From Hofstenia miamia (taxonomy: Eukaryota > Xenacoelomorpha > Acoela), in the NCBI GenBank assembly GCA_004352715.1, contig SCFE01000105.1, forward strand, positions 146,735-210,734: 64,000 nucleotides of DNA, read 5' to 3'. The translations under genes and the position numbers were made by a program. Below are positions 31,400 to 43,900 of the stretch, in pieces (position 1 is the stretch's first letter; each line of letters opens with the position of its first letter). The notes under the pieces are model-generated. The model was not told the origin of the DNA and ran no database searches. It worked only from the letters and a program-made list of their open reading frames with translations.

Positions 31400-32330
31400 T
31401 AATGGAAGACGTCATTGAATCACTTCTAGAAACTCTCAGAGGAAACCAACCAGACTTGTAAGAGCTAAAGCAGGTTCTTTAGGCCCACCACGTGGCTTCC
31501 GGTTTTGCAAATTCCTCCAAAATGAAGCATTCTTAGGCTTAGAAAATGAAAAAGAAGTTTCTAGTTTCTTGAATACAAAGTCTAAAACTGCACTGCATAA
31601 AATGTTTCAGAAGTTTGGTAAAAAACTTGCTACAGAAGCTTTGCTAACATTGTTCAAATTCAGCGCCAACATTGCAAACTCAAATAATATCGGCGCATCA
31701 ACTTGTTTTGATAGTAGCAACAAGCTAGAAGCACAAACCTTAGATGCTCACTGTACAGTAGAAACAAGCACGGCTGTTGATGACGCCAATGACTCTTCAT
31801 AATTTAAAACATGTCGTGTCAAAGAGATACCACAGAATACAAACATACTATATAAAGGAAATTCTATTCTAAAATCTGTAGAAAACCTATAAATGGTGAA
31901 AACTGTGTCTTTTATTCGAACTTCAAATCTATGCGAAGTTGCAAAAAGACTATGGAAAAAAGCTAGAAAAACCCTGATTATCACATCTGGACTAATTGAA
32001 GCTATAGACAATGTGGAAGAAGAAGAATTTATTTCAAATATTCTTGAATTGATACTCCTTGAAATTCTTCTTATATTAGTATAAGATAAGCTACAGACAA
32101 GCAAAATTATGCCACGATACAATGACGTTATACATTACATCTGTCCAACTAATAGCAGAGTGTTGAATATCTGTCTTTTCAACAAATTCCTCTGTGGCCC
32201 AATACTTATCAATGACAATATCCCCTTATCAAGATTTGTTCTGTCAGTCGTTATAATCCAAATTAAACAGTTTTTGTCATTATTGAAATCAGCGTTTGAA
32301 AATCAAACTAGAAGCATATGATATTAAAAC
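31400..32330 (+). pseudogene. ORF1 remnant, possibly esterase-type
   Basis: Open pieces lie at 31,569-31,802, 31,893-32,084 and 32,109-32,321. The second and third contain TLIITSGLIEAIDN, then EEEFISNILELIL, PRYND and NSRVLNICLFN, with spacing reminiscent of SGNH-hydrolase (esterase) ORF1 proteins of CR1 elements, which have a G-T-N-D block, helix and P-P-R-Y-D. The catalytic Ser and the D-x-x-H end are not identifiable. Position just before the 2A-like motif supports an ORF1 role; the esterase idea is inference. Confidence 0.45.
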
Positions 32331-32563
32331 GATCGACAACACCTCTAGTGACAGAAATAATGCCAACTCATCCTACAGCAGCATAGCAAATAGGAACAAT
32401 GGTTCAAGGAGTGAAGATGTTAAAACTCTCATAAAGAAACTCATTCAATGCTTTTATTTAGCATGCAGTTGACAAGGTAAGCTTTACTTTTTGCGTTTTT
32501 AATATTTCTATGTGAAACGTTTCGCCTATCCTCTAAGTATCCTATTAAATGATTATTAATAAA

Positions 32564-32870
32564 GCTAATGATGTCAGGAGATATACATGCAAATCCTGGA
32601 CCTAAGGTCTTAGACAGCCAAGAATTGACTTCAATTGCGAATAGTATTCATCAAAACATTAAAATAGCATATCTTAACATTCGTAGCAAAGCACAGAATT
32701 TAAGGAAATCTTTGAGACACTAGATAGTAGATTGCTATACAATTCTTGCATTTACTGAAACGTTGTTAAATGAAAACTCAGATGAAAGAATGTACAACTA
32801 TCATAAACAGAGGCATAATTGTTTCAGTAAAAATAAAAACGAACTTAGAGGAGGCGCCCTAATGGTGTTA
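32564..32870 (+). pseudogene. Endonuclease N-terminus preceded by a 2A-like motif
   Basis: The frame begins LMMSGDIHANPGPKVLDSQ at 32,564. G-D-I-x-x-N-P-G-P is the 2A-like ribosome-skipping signature known from several APE-type LINEs; canonical viral 2A has Glu where this copy has His. It is followed by KIAYLNIRSKAQNLR (start of the EEP fold), a stop, LAFTETLLNENSDER and NKNELRGGALMVL (the GGG loop). The frame then meets the inserted DNA element at 32,878. The rest of the domain lies beyond it. Confidence 0.75.
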
Positions 32871-32877
32871 TAACTAA

Positions 32878-34561
32878 AGGGGGTGCTACACGGTCTGAAA
32901 CTTATGTGTCAAACTAAATTGCTCAGGAAACAACTAACCACAAGTTGGAAGGTCAGTGAGGTGAATCTAATTTAATACTTTCAATAAAAATTTTATTGTT
33001 TTCACTGATATTATAGTCTCCTATGTACAACAAATGGTGAAAGAATGCGAATTTTTAAAAATGGATTTTATCAACAGCAATAAATGCAAATCAAATAGAC
33101 AATGAATGCTATAGAATTTATAAGCAATATATTGAAATATATTAAAATATAGCTGAAATTTAACATTAATATCTTGTAATCTTCGAACATAATTATTTTT
33201 TCCAATTTCAGTGAACTGATTTTATTAGAAATTTTTAATGCAATGTTCATTTAGCAAACCGAACATTTAAAAACAAATTTTAAGCAATATCATAAAAATC
33301 GCCGAATTAGCTTAAGTTTTCCTCTCATTTCCATATCTGTGTTATACCATAGCTATAAATACACATGTATCTGTATTTACATTACTACGAGAACTATATA
33401 CATAATTATTTGAGAATGAATATTCATTGATTTAATTCTTTTAAATAACAGAAGTTAGGGCCATGGGTAATTGTAGTCATGGAAAAGATATTCGGTCACT
33501 TACAAAAATAATAATTGCAAGTACTAGTAAAACAATTTGACAACGTTTAGCTGTGCTGCACTAGGTTACTGTTTTATTAAATTCTTTATTACAAAAAAAT
33601 CAGAATACAGCAGTCATTTTTAATTTTTAAAAGGTTTGTGAATTTACATGATCAGATATATTTTGACCATGATATTATATCAAAACAGCAAATTGTTGCC
33701 ATCTAAAGTATTTCACCACAGGTCGCACAATTCGTGACATTCAATGTCCTACCAATATTTAACACCAATACGTGGCAAATAAAATTCCTGTTGTTTGTTA
33801 TGTAATCTGTAAAAATGTGTGATATTCATATTTAAAGTTATTTCTTTTATTTCTATATTAGTGCTAAGTAGTTGAAACATTTATAAATGTATTATGAGAA
33901 TGGATTTTAAACAATTCTAGTGACATTGTGATTACAGTTGAATTTTAACACTTGTTATTATTTAAACAAGTGGTCTAAACCGAACCGGGCTATTTTGCAA
34001 ATAAGAAACATTTTATTTTTTGTTACCGTTTTCATAAGTAGTTGGTATACCAATAAATGAATACGTTCTTTTTACTATCTTATTGTACTATAACAAACAT
34101 AAGTTACAGAAGTAAACAATACAATAAATTGATGCAATTTTAATTTATTAAATCTAGAAATAAAACTATCTATGCTTCTTCACGCATGCGCATGTTCCTA
34201 TTTTAAAAAGATGAGCTTTTCGCAAACAAACTCTATAAATGCAACCATGTTCTCTGTCAACATTTGTATAATGCATCGTGATTTTCACCGCGGACTTCGA
34301 ATAACATGTTGCTTATTTCGGAGTCCGCGGGTTTACTGACTTCTTTCCGAGAACAAATGATGTGGGACACTTGTTTGAAGCGGGTGATACACTGTCAAAC
34401 ATATCCACCCGGCACAATAATTTGAAGGAAAAATCAAAAGCGATTAGATTGTTGAAATCAGGTTTGAAGAGGCGATACACGTTCAAACTTATCGTGGATT
34501 TGTGTGCCGAGCAATTATGTAATTAAGTTTGACACACAAGTTTAGCCTTGTATCACCCCCT
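32878..34561. mobile_element. PIF/Harbinger-like non-autonomous element
   Basis: The left end AGGGGGTGCTACACGGTCTG and the right end, reverse-complemented, AGGGGGTGATACAAGGCTAA continue to agree for about 40 bp with a 2-nt indel (both reach TGTGTCAAACT). The flanks are TAA on both sides (32,875-32,877 and 34,562-34,564), fitting the 3-bp TWA duplication of PIF/Harbinger elements. At 1684 bp it has no open frame of note, so it is a deletion derivative. The rightmost 180 bp repeat the terminal motif, and an internal hairpin lies at 34,288-34,330. Another superfamily making 3-bp duplications is possible. Confidence 0.72.
34288..34330. repeat. GC-rich hairpin inside the PIF/Harbinger-like element
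   Basis: CCGCGGACTTCGAATAA (34,288-34,304) pairs with TTATTTCGGAGTCCGCGG (34,313-34,330) except for one mismatch and one bulge, around an 8-nt loop. It stands out in otherwise AT-rich DNA. Confidence 0.85.
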
Positions 34562-34564
34562 TAA

Positions 34565-34800
34565 GTATAGAAAAACCGGAAGAATTGAGAGTAATAAATT
34601 ACTTATCGCTAAGAGAAGAGACAGTCTTCATTTGAGGTTTGTGAATCAGTAACATCGCACTAGAGAAGATATCTTAATAGGCTATTGCCTTATCAACTTC
34701 CATTTCATCAGTCAAAAAGAATTTTTTAATTCGTTCTCTGATCATAATTTATGCTTGTATACATTAAAAAAATCAACAGTTTCAGAATGTAAGAAAAACA
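34565..34800 (+). pseudogene. Endonuclease C-terminus, continuation after the insertion
   Basis: Immediately after the TAA duplication the frame reads KPEELRVINYLSLREETVFI, then a REDILIGYCLINFHF-like stretch, and ends in FFNSFSDHNLCLYTLKKS. The SDHN block is the invariant C-terminal signature of LINE AP-like endonucleases, so this is the missing half of the domain begun at 32,600. A frameshift and stops are present. Confidence 0.65.
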
Positions 34801-35239
34801 ATCTATTCTAGAAGCTATGCAAAATTTAGCTCAGAATCCCAATTACATGTACACATTAAATAACATGATATGCTCAATTTCCTACTTAAATAATTTAACT
34901 GTTGTGTTAATAAAGTTGCTCCCTATAAAACAAAATACATAAACTTACAGCACTTAAAAAGGGCACAACAAGCAGAAAGAGATAAGTATTTTTATAATAA
35001 GCTACAGGATTCCAAGCACAAATGAATGTTAATCCACAAGTTTTTAAAAAAGGAAAATAATTTGTCTTCCAACAACAGAATTTATTATAAATAATGAAAC
35101 ATGCTCCAACAAAAGAGTTATAGCCATTCACATGAAGTATTGAAAAAATTTAACTCGATTCAAAGGAAAAAGGTGAGCTTTGATAATAGAATAGAAAAAA
35201 ATAAATCTGAATTTCAAATACATTGATAGAAACGAATTA

Positions 35240-36120
35240 CCAAAAATTGTTTCCAAATTTGATACTAGCGGCAGCAATAGAATACCTGTCTTCATTATTA
35301 AAAAGTATATCCAACATTTTGTTGATCCCTTGCTTTTCATCTATAATTATGCTATACACACTTGCACTTTTCCTGCAATACTTAAACGTGTTGATATCAC
35401 CCCAATTTTCAAGAAAGGTGATCCTTCTCTGAGCAAAAACTATAGACCAATAGCAATAACCCAACGAATTTCAAAGATCTTCGAAAAAACACTACTCAAA
35501 CAAATTACATCTTACCTAGACAGCCACCAAATACTATCAGTGCTTAATTTGGATTCAGTGAAAATATAGCACTACCGATGCTTTATGATCATTGACTGAA
35601 AACTTCAGATATTTCTTAAACAATAATGTATGTAATAGCGTTGCGCTATTAGATCTAAGCAAAACTTTTGATAGTATTAATCATGGCATATTAGATAAAA
35701 ACTGGATTCTAGACTATTCAATAGCTTTCTTATAAACCGAGAACAGATAGTTGTAAACTGGTCGATTCATACAATGTTTAACATCAACAACCAGTCTACA
35801 GACAAAAAATGTTTGAATTTAGTATCCTCGCACCTCTTAATTATACTCCAGTTCTTAAATCATTACATTTCATATCACAAAGGAGGAAGGATATGCATTA
35901 ACATCATCAAACAGAATAACAACTATTGGAAAAATTATTCACATGGCTCACCTTCAAACATTGGAATAAGCTGCCAAAAATATTCTATCTGAAAAAAGAT
36001 TCCAAGTATTTAAAAGACTGTTAAAAAATATACTTCTATTGAATCAACATAAACTAGGTTACTCCAAAAAACCAAACGTATGGCGAAACATTAATTCAGT
36101 TTTATTTTTAATCTTTTGAT
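35240..36120 (+). pseudogene. Reverse transcriptase with internal deletion
   Basis: Pieces: PKIVSKFDTSGSNRIPVFII (the K-S-S-G-D-I-P block), LKRVDITPIFKKGDPSLSKN, YRPIAITQRISKIFEKTLLK, then VALLDLSKTFDSINHGIL (motif A at about 35,644-35,690). Motifs B and C are absent; the next readable part is the C-terminus VFKRLLKNILLLNQHKLGYS followed by KKPNVWRNINSVLF (35,995-36,118). That end resembles the element at 4.3-6.7 kb, whose last residues have the same FKR-LKQNLL-HQK layout, so the two are probably relatives. Confidence 0.78.
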
Positions 36121-36290
36121 CTTGTATATATTGCTGTGTATTTCTTAATTTTTGTTTTTATTCGTAACTTGGTATTTTATAGTTGTATTCGTCTGTGTAT
36201 ATGTACAGGTTTTGTAAATATTTGTATAGATTGTAAATTGTATATAATGTTATAGAATTTGTAACCAATACGAAATCTATTAACCAAACT

Positions 36291-39200
36291 TAAGAACCCA
36301 ATCCAGAAAATTTCTTTGAATATTCAGGACACTTGTTATTAACATAAGCGTCTGCCTATCACATTCTAGTCCAAATCATAGTTGGAATCGGGTTGAGATT
36401 CTCGAACACAACCCGTTCTAGCCCGATTTGAAATTTGACTAAAAAATTGTTGACAAAATTCTGAATGAGAATAATTCAGTTGTCTTAAAAATAACTTGGT
36501 GAAATTTTTTGTCAATATTTGAAATGGATTTGTATTACTATGTGCAAACATAGATATTCAATGACCTCATCATTCCGACCGTGGGAACAACTTTTTCTTA
36601 CAAAAACTCACCAACTCTCATCTGTCTATTGCTTCCATTAGCTATCTTAATGCTTTTTTAGTCAATCCAAAAGTACTATGTACATGGGTATGACGACTAT
36701 TACATCAATAGACAGTTAACATAATACATGGAATTGTAGCAAACAATTATAGTGAATACATCAAGCAACATTTGTTAACATGAAAAATATTTTCGAGACA
36801 TATAATCTTCAGTCCCCAGGGAGAAAAATCAAATTGTATAAAAGTAGTTTGATTTGTAATAGTTTTTTACATATAATGCCAAAGATTGCTTATGCTTACT
36901 GTCCTTGATAATGCCTTAGCAACAAATTTCAAGTAGATGTAGGTCCTATGTGAATTTTATTTAAATATGAACTACACTTAAATATTTAGAAAATATTTAT
37001 GCCCTCAATTTCACCTGATTTGAACAATGAAGTTCTCAACCCGACCCGACCCGACCCTTTTTACAAATATGGTCCAAATCTAAAGTAGGCTAACATTATT
37101 TAAATTTATGTTGAATTTTAGTTGATCGTACAATGAGAATCTGTACTTAACATTCTGATTTCAATGGCATTGCTATCCTATGATACAATTAAGAAAGTAT
37201 AGAAAAAATGATTGAGGTAGGGGTCTAAACAAAGTCTTGACAACAGACAAAATATCGATGTCTCTCATTACATGGAAACTAGTATCTCGGAAAAAAGTTG
37301 GGCAAAAGAGTTGAAATTATTTTGAAAAACAGAAACAAAAAAGTAGAGTTTTGCTGTCAGTTGAACTTCCTGGTTTTTGTGAACATATCTCTGACAGACA
37401 ACAGCTGCATAGAAATAAATTTTACTTAGTCATCAAGAACATAGTCCCGCAAATTTTCCTGAGAAAGTTTTGTTGAGGGGATTTTCTAAAAAACGATTTG
37501 TCCTCCACTCATAAATTAATAAGAATGATTAAATGTTATAAATTGTTTATTTATTAGAATTATATATTTTGAGGTAATGCTTTCAACAGTTATTGTTTTA
37601 GCTTTTACATTAGCAATCCAACCTTTCAACAATTCTACCCTACCCTTTTAAAAAAAATATCTCAAAATATGATGAAAAATATCGATTAAGTAGTATTATC
37701 CTAAGTGTAGTATTATGCTTATGGATTTTTGATGTCTATAGTAGCCCATTCCTTTGCCCAGGAAATATGCGAATCCTATTTTTTGATAAATTTCTTAACT
37801 TGAATAGCATCCTTTTAAAAGGACAAAACTTTTTTCACATTTACAAAAAATTTTCTCCAACCCTGTAAGGAAATTTGTAAATTGTGAAGCATGGACAGGT
37901 CTATTGGAACATGCTTGAGTGCAATGTTGAAAATTTCTTTTGAAATGTATTGCAGTATGTCTAAAGTAGTTTAAAATGATTAACTATTTTCCTTAAACAT
38001 TTCGAATTTTTGAAAAAGATTCCATACCTAACGTTCAGGCAATATTTCCGAGTCCATGAGAGCAACAAACACCTTTAACTGTTTCTTGATTCCCAAACCC
38101 ATTGAAGTGTTCCGTGCACAAAGTCAGATGTCAAAGGTTTAAGGTTAAAGCTCCATTTCGTAGAAAGCAAAAAAGCCTGTTTAAATTCATCAAAAAATAA
38201 TGTAAGAATTTATTGCAGTTAAATACAGTATTTGAAATTCAGAAATAAAAAATATTTGAAAACTACTCTATAATATTGAGTGTTAAGCTTTAAAATACAT
38301 TTTATTATTTTCTGATAGATATGGTGACAATACCCAATCAGGGTCTTAGGACAACTAAAAAATTTGAGAGAGGCAAAAGATATTTATCGTAACTATATAA
38401 ATAATTTATATTTTTTAAATACCCTTTACATCATTGTGTATCCAAGAAAATGCTAATTATTAGTTCGCAATTTTGCATGCTTGTGTTGATGTTTTGCACT
38501 GAATTGCTTTAGTTTACATTTGCAAGTTACAATAATTGCGATAAATTTCTAAAAAATTGTAGTACATGTCCTCGAACATTCTTTAGTGAGACACCACTGT
38601 GCCCAATTCTTTATAATGGCTTCTTATAGGAAAAATTCAGAAAATGAATGGCTGATTCAGCTTTCAGAATGAGCAATGTGGAAGAGCGGCCAAAAGCCAA
38701 ACTAACCAAAGCAGTGTTTGTCTCTGAAGAAATTATAAAAACCTGAAGGTTACAATGATGAAGCATACCTTAAATTATTAGTGGTTCATTTATTGTGGAA
38801 TTCATTTCTGAAATAAATGGATTATTCGCAGCTACCTATAAGCATTTAATTAAAATTTGGCCACAATGATTCAGTTGACACATGCCATTCAATTAATAAT
38901 TACGTTTAATTTGGTTTTTCTTCGAATCAAATCTGTAATGTTTCACTTAACTTAAAACGACACCTACGAAGGGTTGTCTCCGTTTAGATATGTAAGTTAC
39001 TTAAGTACCATCAAAATTTTGAAACAATTGTGCAAAAATTCAATAACTGTTTGACAGTATTAATAAGACAAAACCCCATAATTTAAACATTTCTGCAGAA
39101 ATTACTCCACTGTCTAATATTCGAAAGACTTGTTATTTCGTACTTCGCCACATTGAATTTTGGCAAAAAATAGTACATTGAAGGGAGCCAAGAGTATGGG

Positions 39201-40021
39201 CTGCAAATTCGGGCGAAAGCCCTGCTCATATAAACTAATGCCAACTCGTCCCATTTTAGGCCCTTTTTTATAATACTTGTCAAAAATTTTCTTAAATTTG
39301 TAGGTCGGCTCCACCAAAATTTGGTATGATACATACTTTTAATAAAATCTAAACACTGAAATTGAAAATTCTAAATTGAAATTTAGTAACATATATGATA
39401 CTAATGTAAAATTTCCAAAATCCATATTTTTCAACTTTGTAATTATAACCTATACAAAATTCAATGTATTTGTGTGCACTGTAACGGAATAGTCAGTTTT
39501 TTTAGAATTTGCCCATTTCTTTGGCCCAAACCGGGCTTTCCCGTATCCATTTCTGAGGAGCCTAGGCATTAGAAAAAAGCCTGAATTGGACTGAAGCCAA
39601 TTTGAACTACATTACAAAACCGGAGTTTTGCAAAACCTTGTTTCTCCAGAATTTTAATACATATAATTGATACAATGTTTAAGTTAATCGATTTAAGTAA
39701 TTTTTTACTAGTATATAGTCATTTGTAATATATTATTTCATATGTTCTTTTGATATTAATTTTGCCTACAGAATGATTTCTTAAATTTGCGATGATTTCC
39801 TAAATTCATAAAGTAAAAATGAGTGTAATTAGAAAGAATAATGTGTGTACTCTACATAAATAGCCCATGACAAATAGGATCAAGTTAGCCACCAAGCATG
39901 TAAATGTTCTCTTTGAAGATACCTAATTGCACCTTCCAGGGAAAATATTTTGAAACAAAATACATTTCCAATTTCTCAGTTAGATCTATTAATGAGAAGT
40001 ATGGAAGATTTTGCAAATTTC
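36291..40021. other. Long AT-rich stretch without recognised gene
   Basis: I see no RT, transposase or exon-like block. A TCGGGTTGAGA word (36,388-36,398) recurs inverted at 37,034-37,044 beside a short (CCCGA)n run, perhaps a small element. Otherwise this looks like ordinary non-coding DNA. Confidence 0.5.
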
Positions 40022-40045
40022 GATTGGCGGATGCAAGCGCCAATC
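40022..40045. promoter_or_regulatory. Mirrored CCAAT boxes (putative NF-Y sites)
   Basis: GATTGGCG (40,022-40,029) and CGCCAATC (40,038-40,045) are exact inverted copies with an 8-bp spacer, ending 61 bp upstream of the ATG at 40,107. Paired CCAAT boxes at this distance are common in metazoan promoters and bind NF-Y. There is no clear TATA box. The link to the exon is inferred from position. Confidence 0.5.
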
Positions 40046-40106
40046 AGCAGCTGGTGTTTATCAATTAAATTTTATCTGCAGAAGTTTTTAATTTAAACCT
40101 GCTAGC

Positions 40107-40395
40107 ATGTATTCTTATACAAGAGAAGATAAAGATTTTTTACGTCGGCAAACAGTTTCACACTTTAGTGAGAAGCTTCAACCAACCCTTGAGAAAAGCA
40201 AAGAGGTAAAGCGAACTGTAAAACGCTACAAGCCCCTTATGGTGTCAATTTTTATGATTTTTCTTTACGCAGTTTTTCTATTGGCATGCATTTTAACAAG
40301 CTATGAAAGTGTGAAAAGTGTAATTAAAGCCAGTTCAGAACCAGTTTCTTCTACTAAATTTGAGCATCTTAAAACGCCCTATCAAATTGCTCCAG
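40107..40395 (+). CDS. Putative first coding exon of a single-pass membrane protein
   Basis: The ATG has A at -3 and opens a 96-codon stretch ending in CAG|GTATGA at 40,395/40,396, a near-consensus splice donor (phase 1). The encoded part has a charged N-terminus (residues 1-43, rich in K/R/E), one hydrophobic segment (about 44-64, LMVSIFMIFLYAVFLLACIL) and a polar region after it. Basic residues just before the segment predict the N-terminus in the cytosol, a type II layout as in many Golgi enzymes. I do not recognise the family. Without splicing the frame ends at 40,437. This is the best host-gene candidate in the window; the next exon was not found. Confidence 0.5.
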
Positions 40396-40877
40396 GTATG
40401 AATAATTTCTTTAGTGCATGCTATATAAATAATAAGTGATCACCAACAAACGTAACAACAAAGAGTAATCAATGTTTAAGTGGTGCAACAAGTTCACTGA
40501 ATTTAGTTCTTCAACTTGTAATTCGATAAGCTTACAGAAAACAACCAGCTACCGAATAGTTGATTCTAAAGAATATAGTTGAAAATATCATTATTTTCAT
40601 ACCTTTCTGCAATCGGCATGACCAGACATATTTCAGGAAAAGCCGCAAACATGCAGAAACTAATTATCATTGTTGAATATATTTCATTATATTAGCACTA
40701 AAGTAGTTAGAAAATAATCAAAATATGCTCTTTGAATTTATACAATTATGATGTCGAGGCAAAAATTGATATGTTCAAAACATTTTGCTCAGCTAAACAT
40801 GTTTCCGGAGAAGGGCAACAGTTACTCTTGCCAAAAACTGGTGTGCTTAATCAACACAATAGGTTGGAAGTTTGGCA

Positions 40878-40928
<51 letters not shown>
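40878..40928. repeat. (TA)n microsatellite
   Basis: About 25 TA units with one interruption; the poly-Ile/Tyr frames through it are artefacts. Confidence 0.97.
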
Positions 40929-40930
<2 letters not shown>

Positions 40931-43900
40931 TTAATATATATAGTTAATTATTGCCGTTTTCGAAAGTTCATAGCGTTAGTGAATGTAAAAGATCCGTATT
41001 TGGGCATTTAATTGGAGATGGTTTTATTCAATGTTTTCCTCAGTAAAATTCTATTGAAATTTTAACTTCAAGAAATTGAATTTAATTTTGAAGTGGCTTG
41101 TATTATGTATCCAGCTAACTAATAAAGTCAGTTTTTTAGTTGAATCAAGTCCAATTTACCGATTTCGCTAAATTTTTTTGAATGCATTTAGGACAATTTT
41201 GCTTGATGTATAAACATTTGATTCTGATTTAGGTTAATTGTCCTGGATACCTGGATATTTTGCAAGATAATTCTTTATTGTTATATCGTCTTTAGCCATT
41301 TTCAATAAGAATTTCTGTTTTAAGGAAGTCATTTTAAGCATTTATTACATAACTATTGCACATGTTACTGATAACTCAACATGTGAATTCAATTATGTTT
41401 TTGAAAATCCCCTTGAAAATTTAATGCAAAAGAAAATTTTGGCAAAAATATTTACTATTTAGGCAATTCTGTCAATTCATTATTGCTATGAAAATTAGCT
41501 TAGAAAATTTAAAAACAAAGTAAAGCATATTTTTATCATTTTCAAATGTCAAATGAAATGAAAGACTCTAAATATCTTTGGATGTGAGACTTAACAACAC
41601 TGTGACATTTTTTAGTATAGATTTGAACTATGAGTTGTTGAAGGATGATAGATTAATGGGTTCCGTTAATTTTAATAATAAGTGATCACATATGCACATT
41701 TCAATTCTGCCAGCTGGATACATCTTGGCCAATTTTCTAAGAACCTAATTTTAGCAGAACCAATTCAGACTTCTTTAAGCCATAGTGTCATCCAAAAGAA
41801 CAGAATTCTAGAAGCAATGACATTTTAAAAGTGCAGCAGGAATGTGCGTTTAGATTAGATTTGTTAATCTGTTGCATGACAAAAAATAACATATAAGATC
41901 TTTTTGACAACATTACTGTAATCGAGTTAAAAAAACGTTGTGTTTTAAAAAAAATAATAAATTTTGCAAGGTCATTTCGAAACTTAGACAAAGCACCCTT
42001 CAAGTTCAGTCCAACAATTTGAACAGCCAGTGGTATTAATTTGAACAAACTTTATTAGGGAGGATATACTGAACCCAAATACGACAACCTATTTTATTTT
42101 TATCTTTCTGTACAGATAATTTTGTGCATATAAAAATTTCTATTAATAGTATATTGAATTAGTGCGCACGGCTGCATACATTTTTGGCAAACTGTTTAAG
42201 AAAGGCATTAGCAGTGTGACAAATTTGTAGGTAACTCGGATATTTGGTCAACGCATCATTAACTGAGCTTAATATCATTTTCAGCTTCACTTATACAATA
42301 GTTTTGACTTGTGTAGAATTATTTCTGGAATGAATTACTAATTCGTTAGGTGTACAGCTTTAGAAAGTGTACTAAGTTTCTCCTTGTCAGAAATTAACGT
42401 CATGAGATGTCAAAGTTTAATGACATTAAATTGAGTAGTAACCATGGAAACGGTAATAAATGCATCTGGAATACACTTTTTCCAAATTTTTCTCTTATTC
42501 CCATTAGGTTTTGAACGGAATTAACCAAAAATTAATGGACCATTTTGTCTAAATTTAGTAAATCCTGTGCAGCTGTTATATGTTTCATATTCATCGCATG
42601 CTCTGAAGATATCGTAAGAGCTCATAAACCATATTCGACCTTATCTTTGTACATATGTATACAATGGTTAATTACTGTAATATACACATGTCATTTTTTA
42701 TGTAAGTTATTCTTTCACAAAGTTTTGTTCTACTTCATTTTCACTGCAAAATTGGCAATATAAATTGTATGGAAATGTTTGCCAATGACCAGAAAAATGT
42801 TTCATAAAAAATATGTATCCGAAAATTCAAAATTTGCAAAAAAATATAATTTCGGCAGAAAAAAGTGTGCGTTTCTGTACTTGAAAGTTGCATATATTAT
42901 TTTAGCAGCAAGCAGGCCAACATTTTCGCATTGAGCGGGATATCTTCTGCTTTTCGAAATTTTTTCAGATATACCGTTCTCAATGTAGAACATCCAGCCT
43001 CTCAGATAACTTACCTTTGGAATAAATTTTGCAAAATAGCCAATTTTGGCAGTATTTTTTAAAACCCAATTTTTAATGTTGGTGTCAATATATTTTTCTT
43101 ATAGTATTTTTATGATAATTAGTGATATAATATTTGACGTATTTTAATATTGCATCGGAGCGACATCTTACTATCTAATAATAAAGGCACATAACAAGCT
43201 GCACTATGATTTTTATACAATATTCTTCTAGTTTCACACATTTTTCGCAAATCTCCCGCTTTTATCACAAATATCCAGCTTTTGCACTTAATAGTATCAT
43301 ATAGAAGAAATGATTTATTAATCAAAATAACTCTAATAACTCTTGTTGCACTTTGATGAGTATGTATTTTTACATGGATACCAACATGTCTACTTAGAGC
43401 TCTATTGGGGTACATCACGCTAGTATGATTGACCTTTTGCCATAAAATAGTGTTTGCATTAACCCTAATTCTACTGGAAATTTTTCAATGCTTGTGATGG
43501 TTTTCCAAATAATTTCCATATAACTCACGAACTAATGAAGATATTTAAAATCTAAAAACACCACAAGATAGAAAATTGTCTCATCTTTCTTTTTGACTTA
43601 AATGTTGCACTTCGTGATTGCACGGGATTCACACAGTATTTTCAGAAAAAAAAAATATTTCAGGGTAGTTGTTCTTCCCGTGAGCATTAGACCGCGTCAT
43701 TATCTAAGCTCTAGTATGGGAGTAGTTTGAATATTTTAACAAATATCGGATTTCTTATTGAAAAAAATACTTCATTCACATACAAATCTTCATCATTGTA
43801 TGAGCGGGCCCAATGCTATAGATGTGTGCATATAGAAGGCTTTCAATATTTCTTAACAAGCTAGGAAAAATTGATTTTTACCTGAAAGTACAACGCTAGT

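Larger units (their letters stand above)
31390..36290 (+). mobile_element. CR1/L2-like non-LTR retrotransposon with 2A-like motif, split by a DNA element
   Basis: Domain order on the plus strand: ORF1 remnant (31,400-32,330), 2A-like peptide plus endonuclease start (32,564-32,870), a PIF/Harbinger-like insertion (32,878-34,561), endonuclease end (34,565-34,790) and RT (35,240-36,120), then a 3' UTR to about 36,290. Of the CR1-like copies it is the only one retaining every domain, but it is badly mutated and part of the RT palm (motifs B and C) is deleted near 35,760-35,990. Confidence 0.8.

Noticed and set aside
40732-40947. Open frames running into poly-Ile/Tyr (also at 23,408 and 54,481)
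   Set aside because: Their length comes from (TA)n microsatellites translated in frame.
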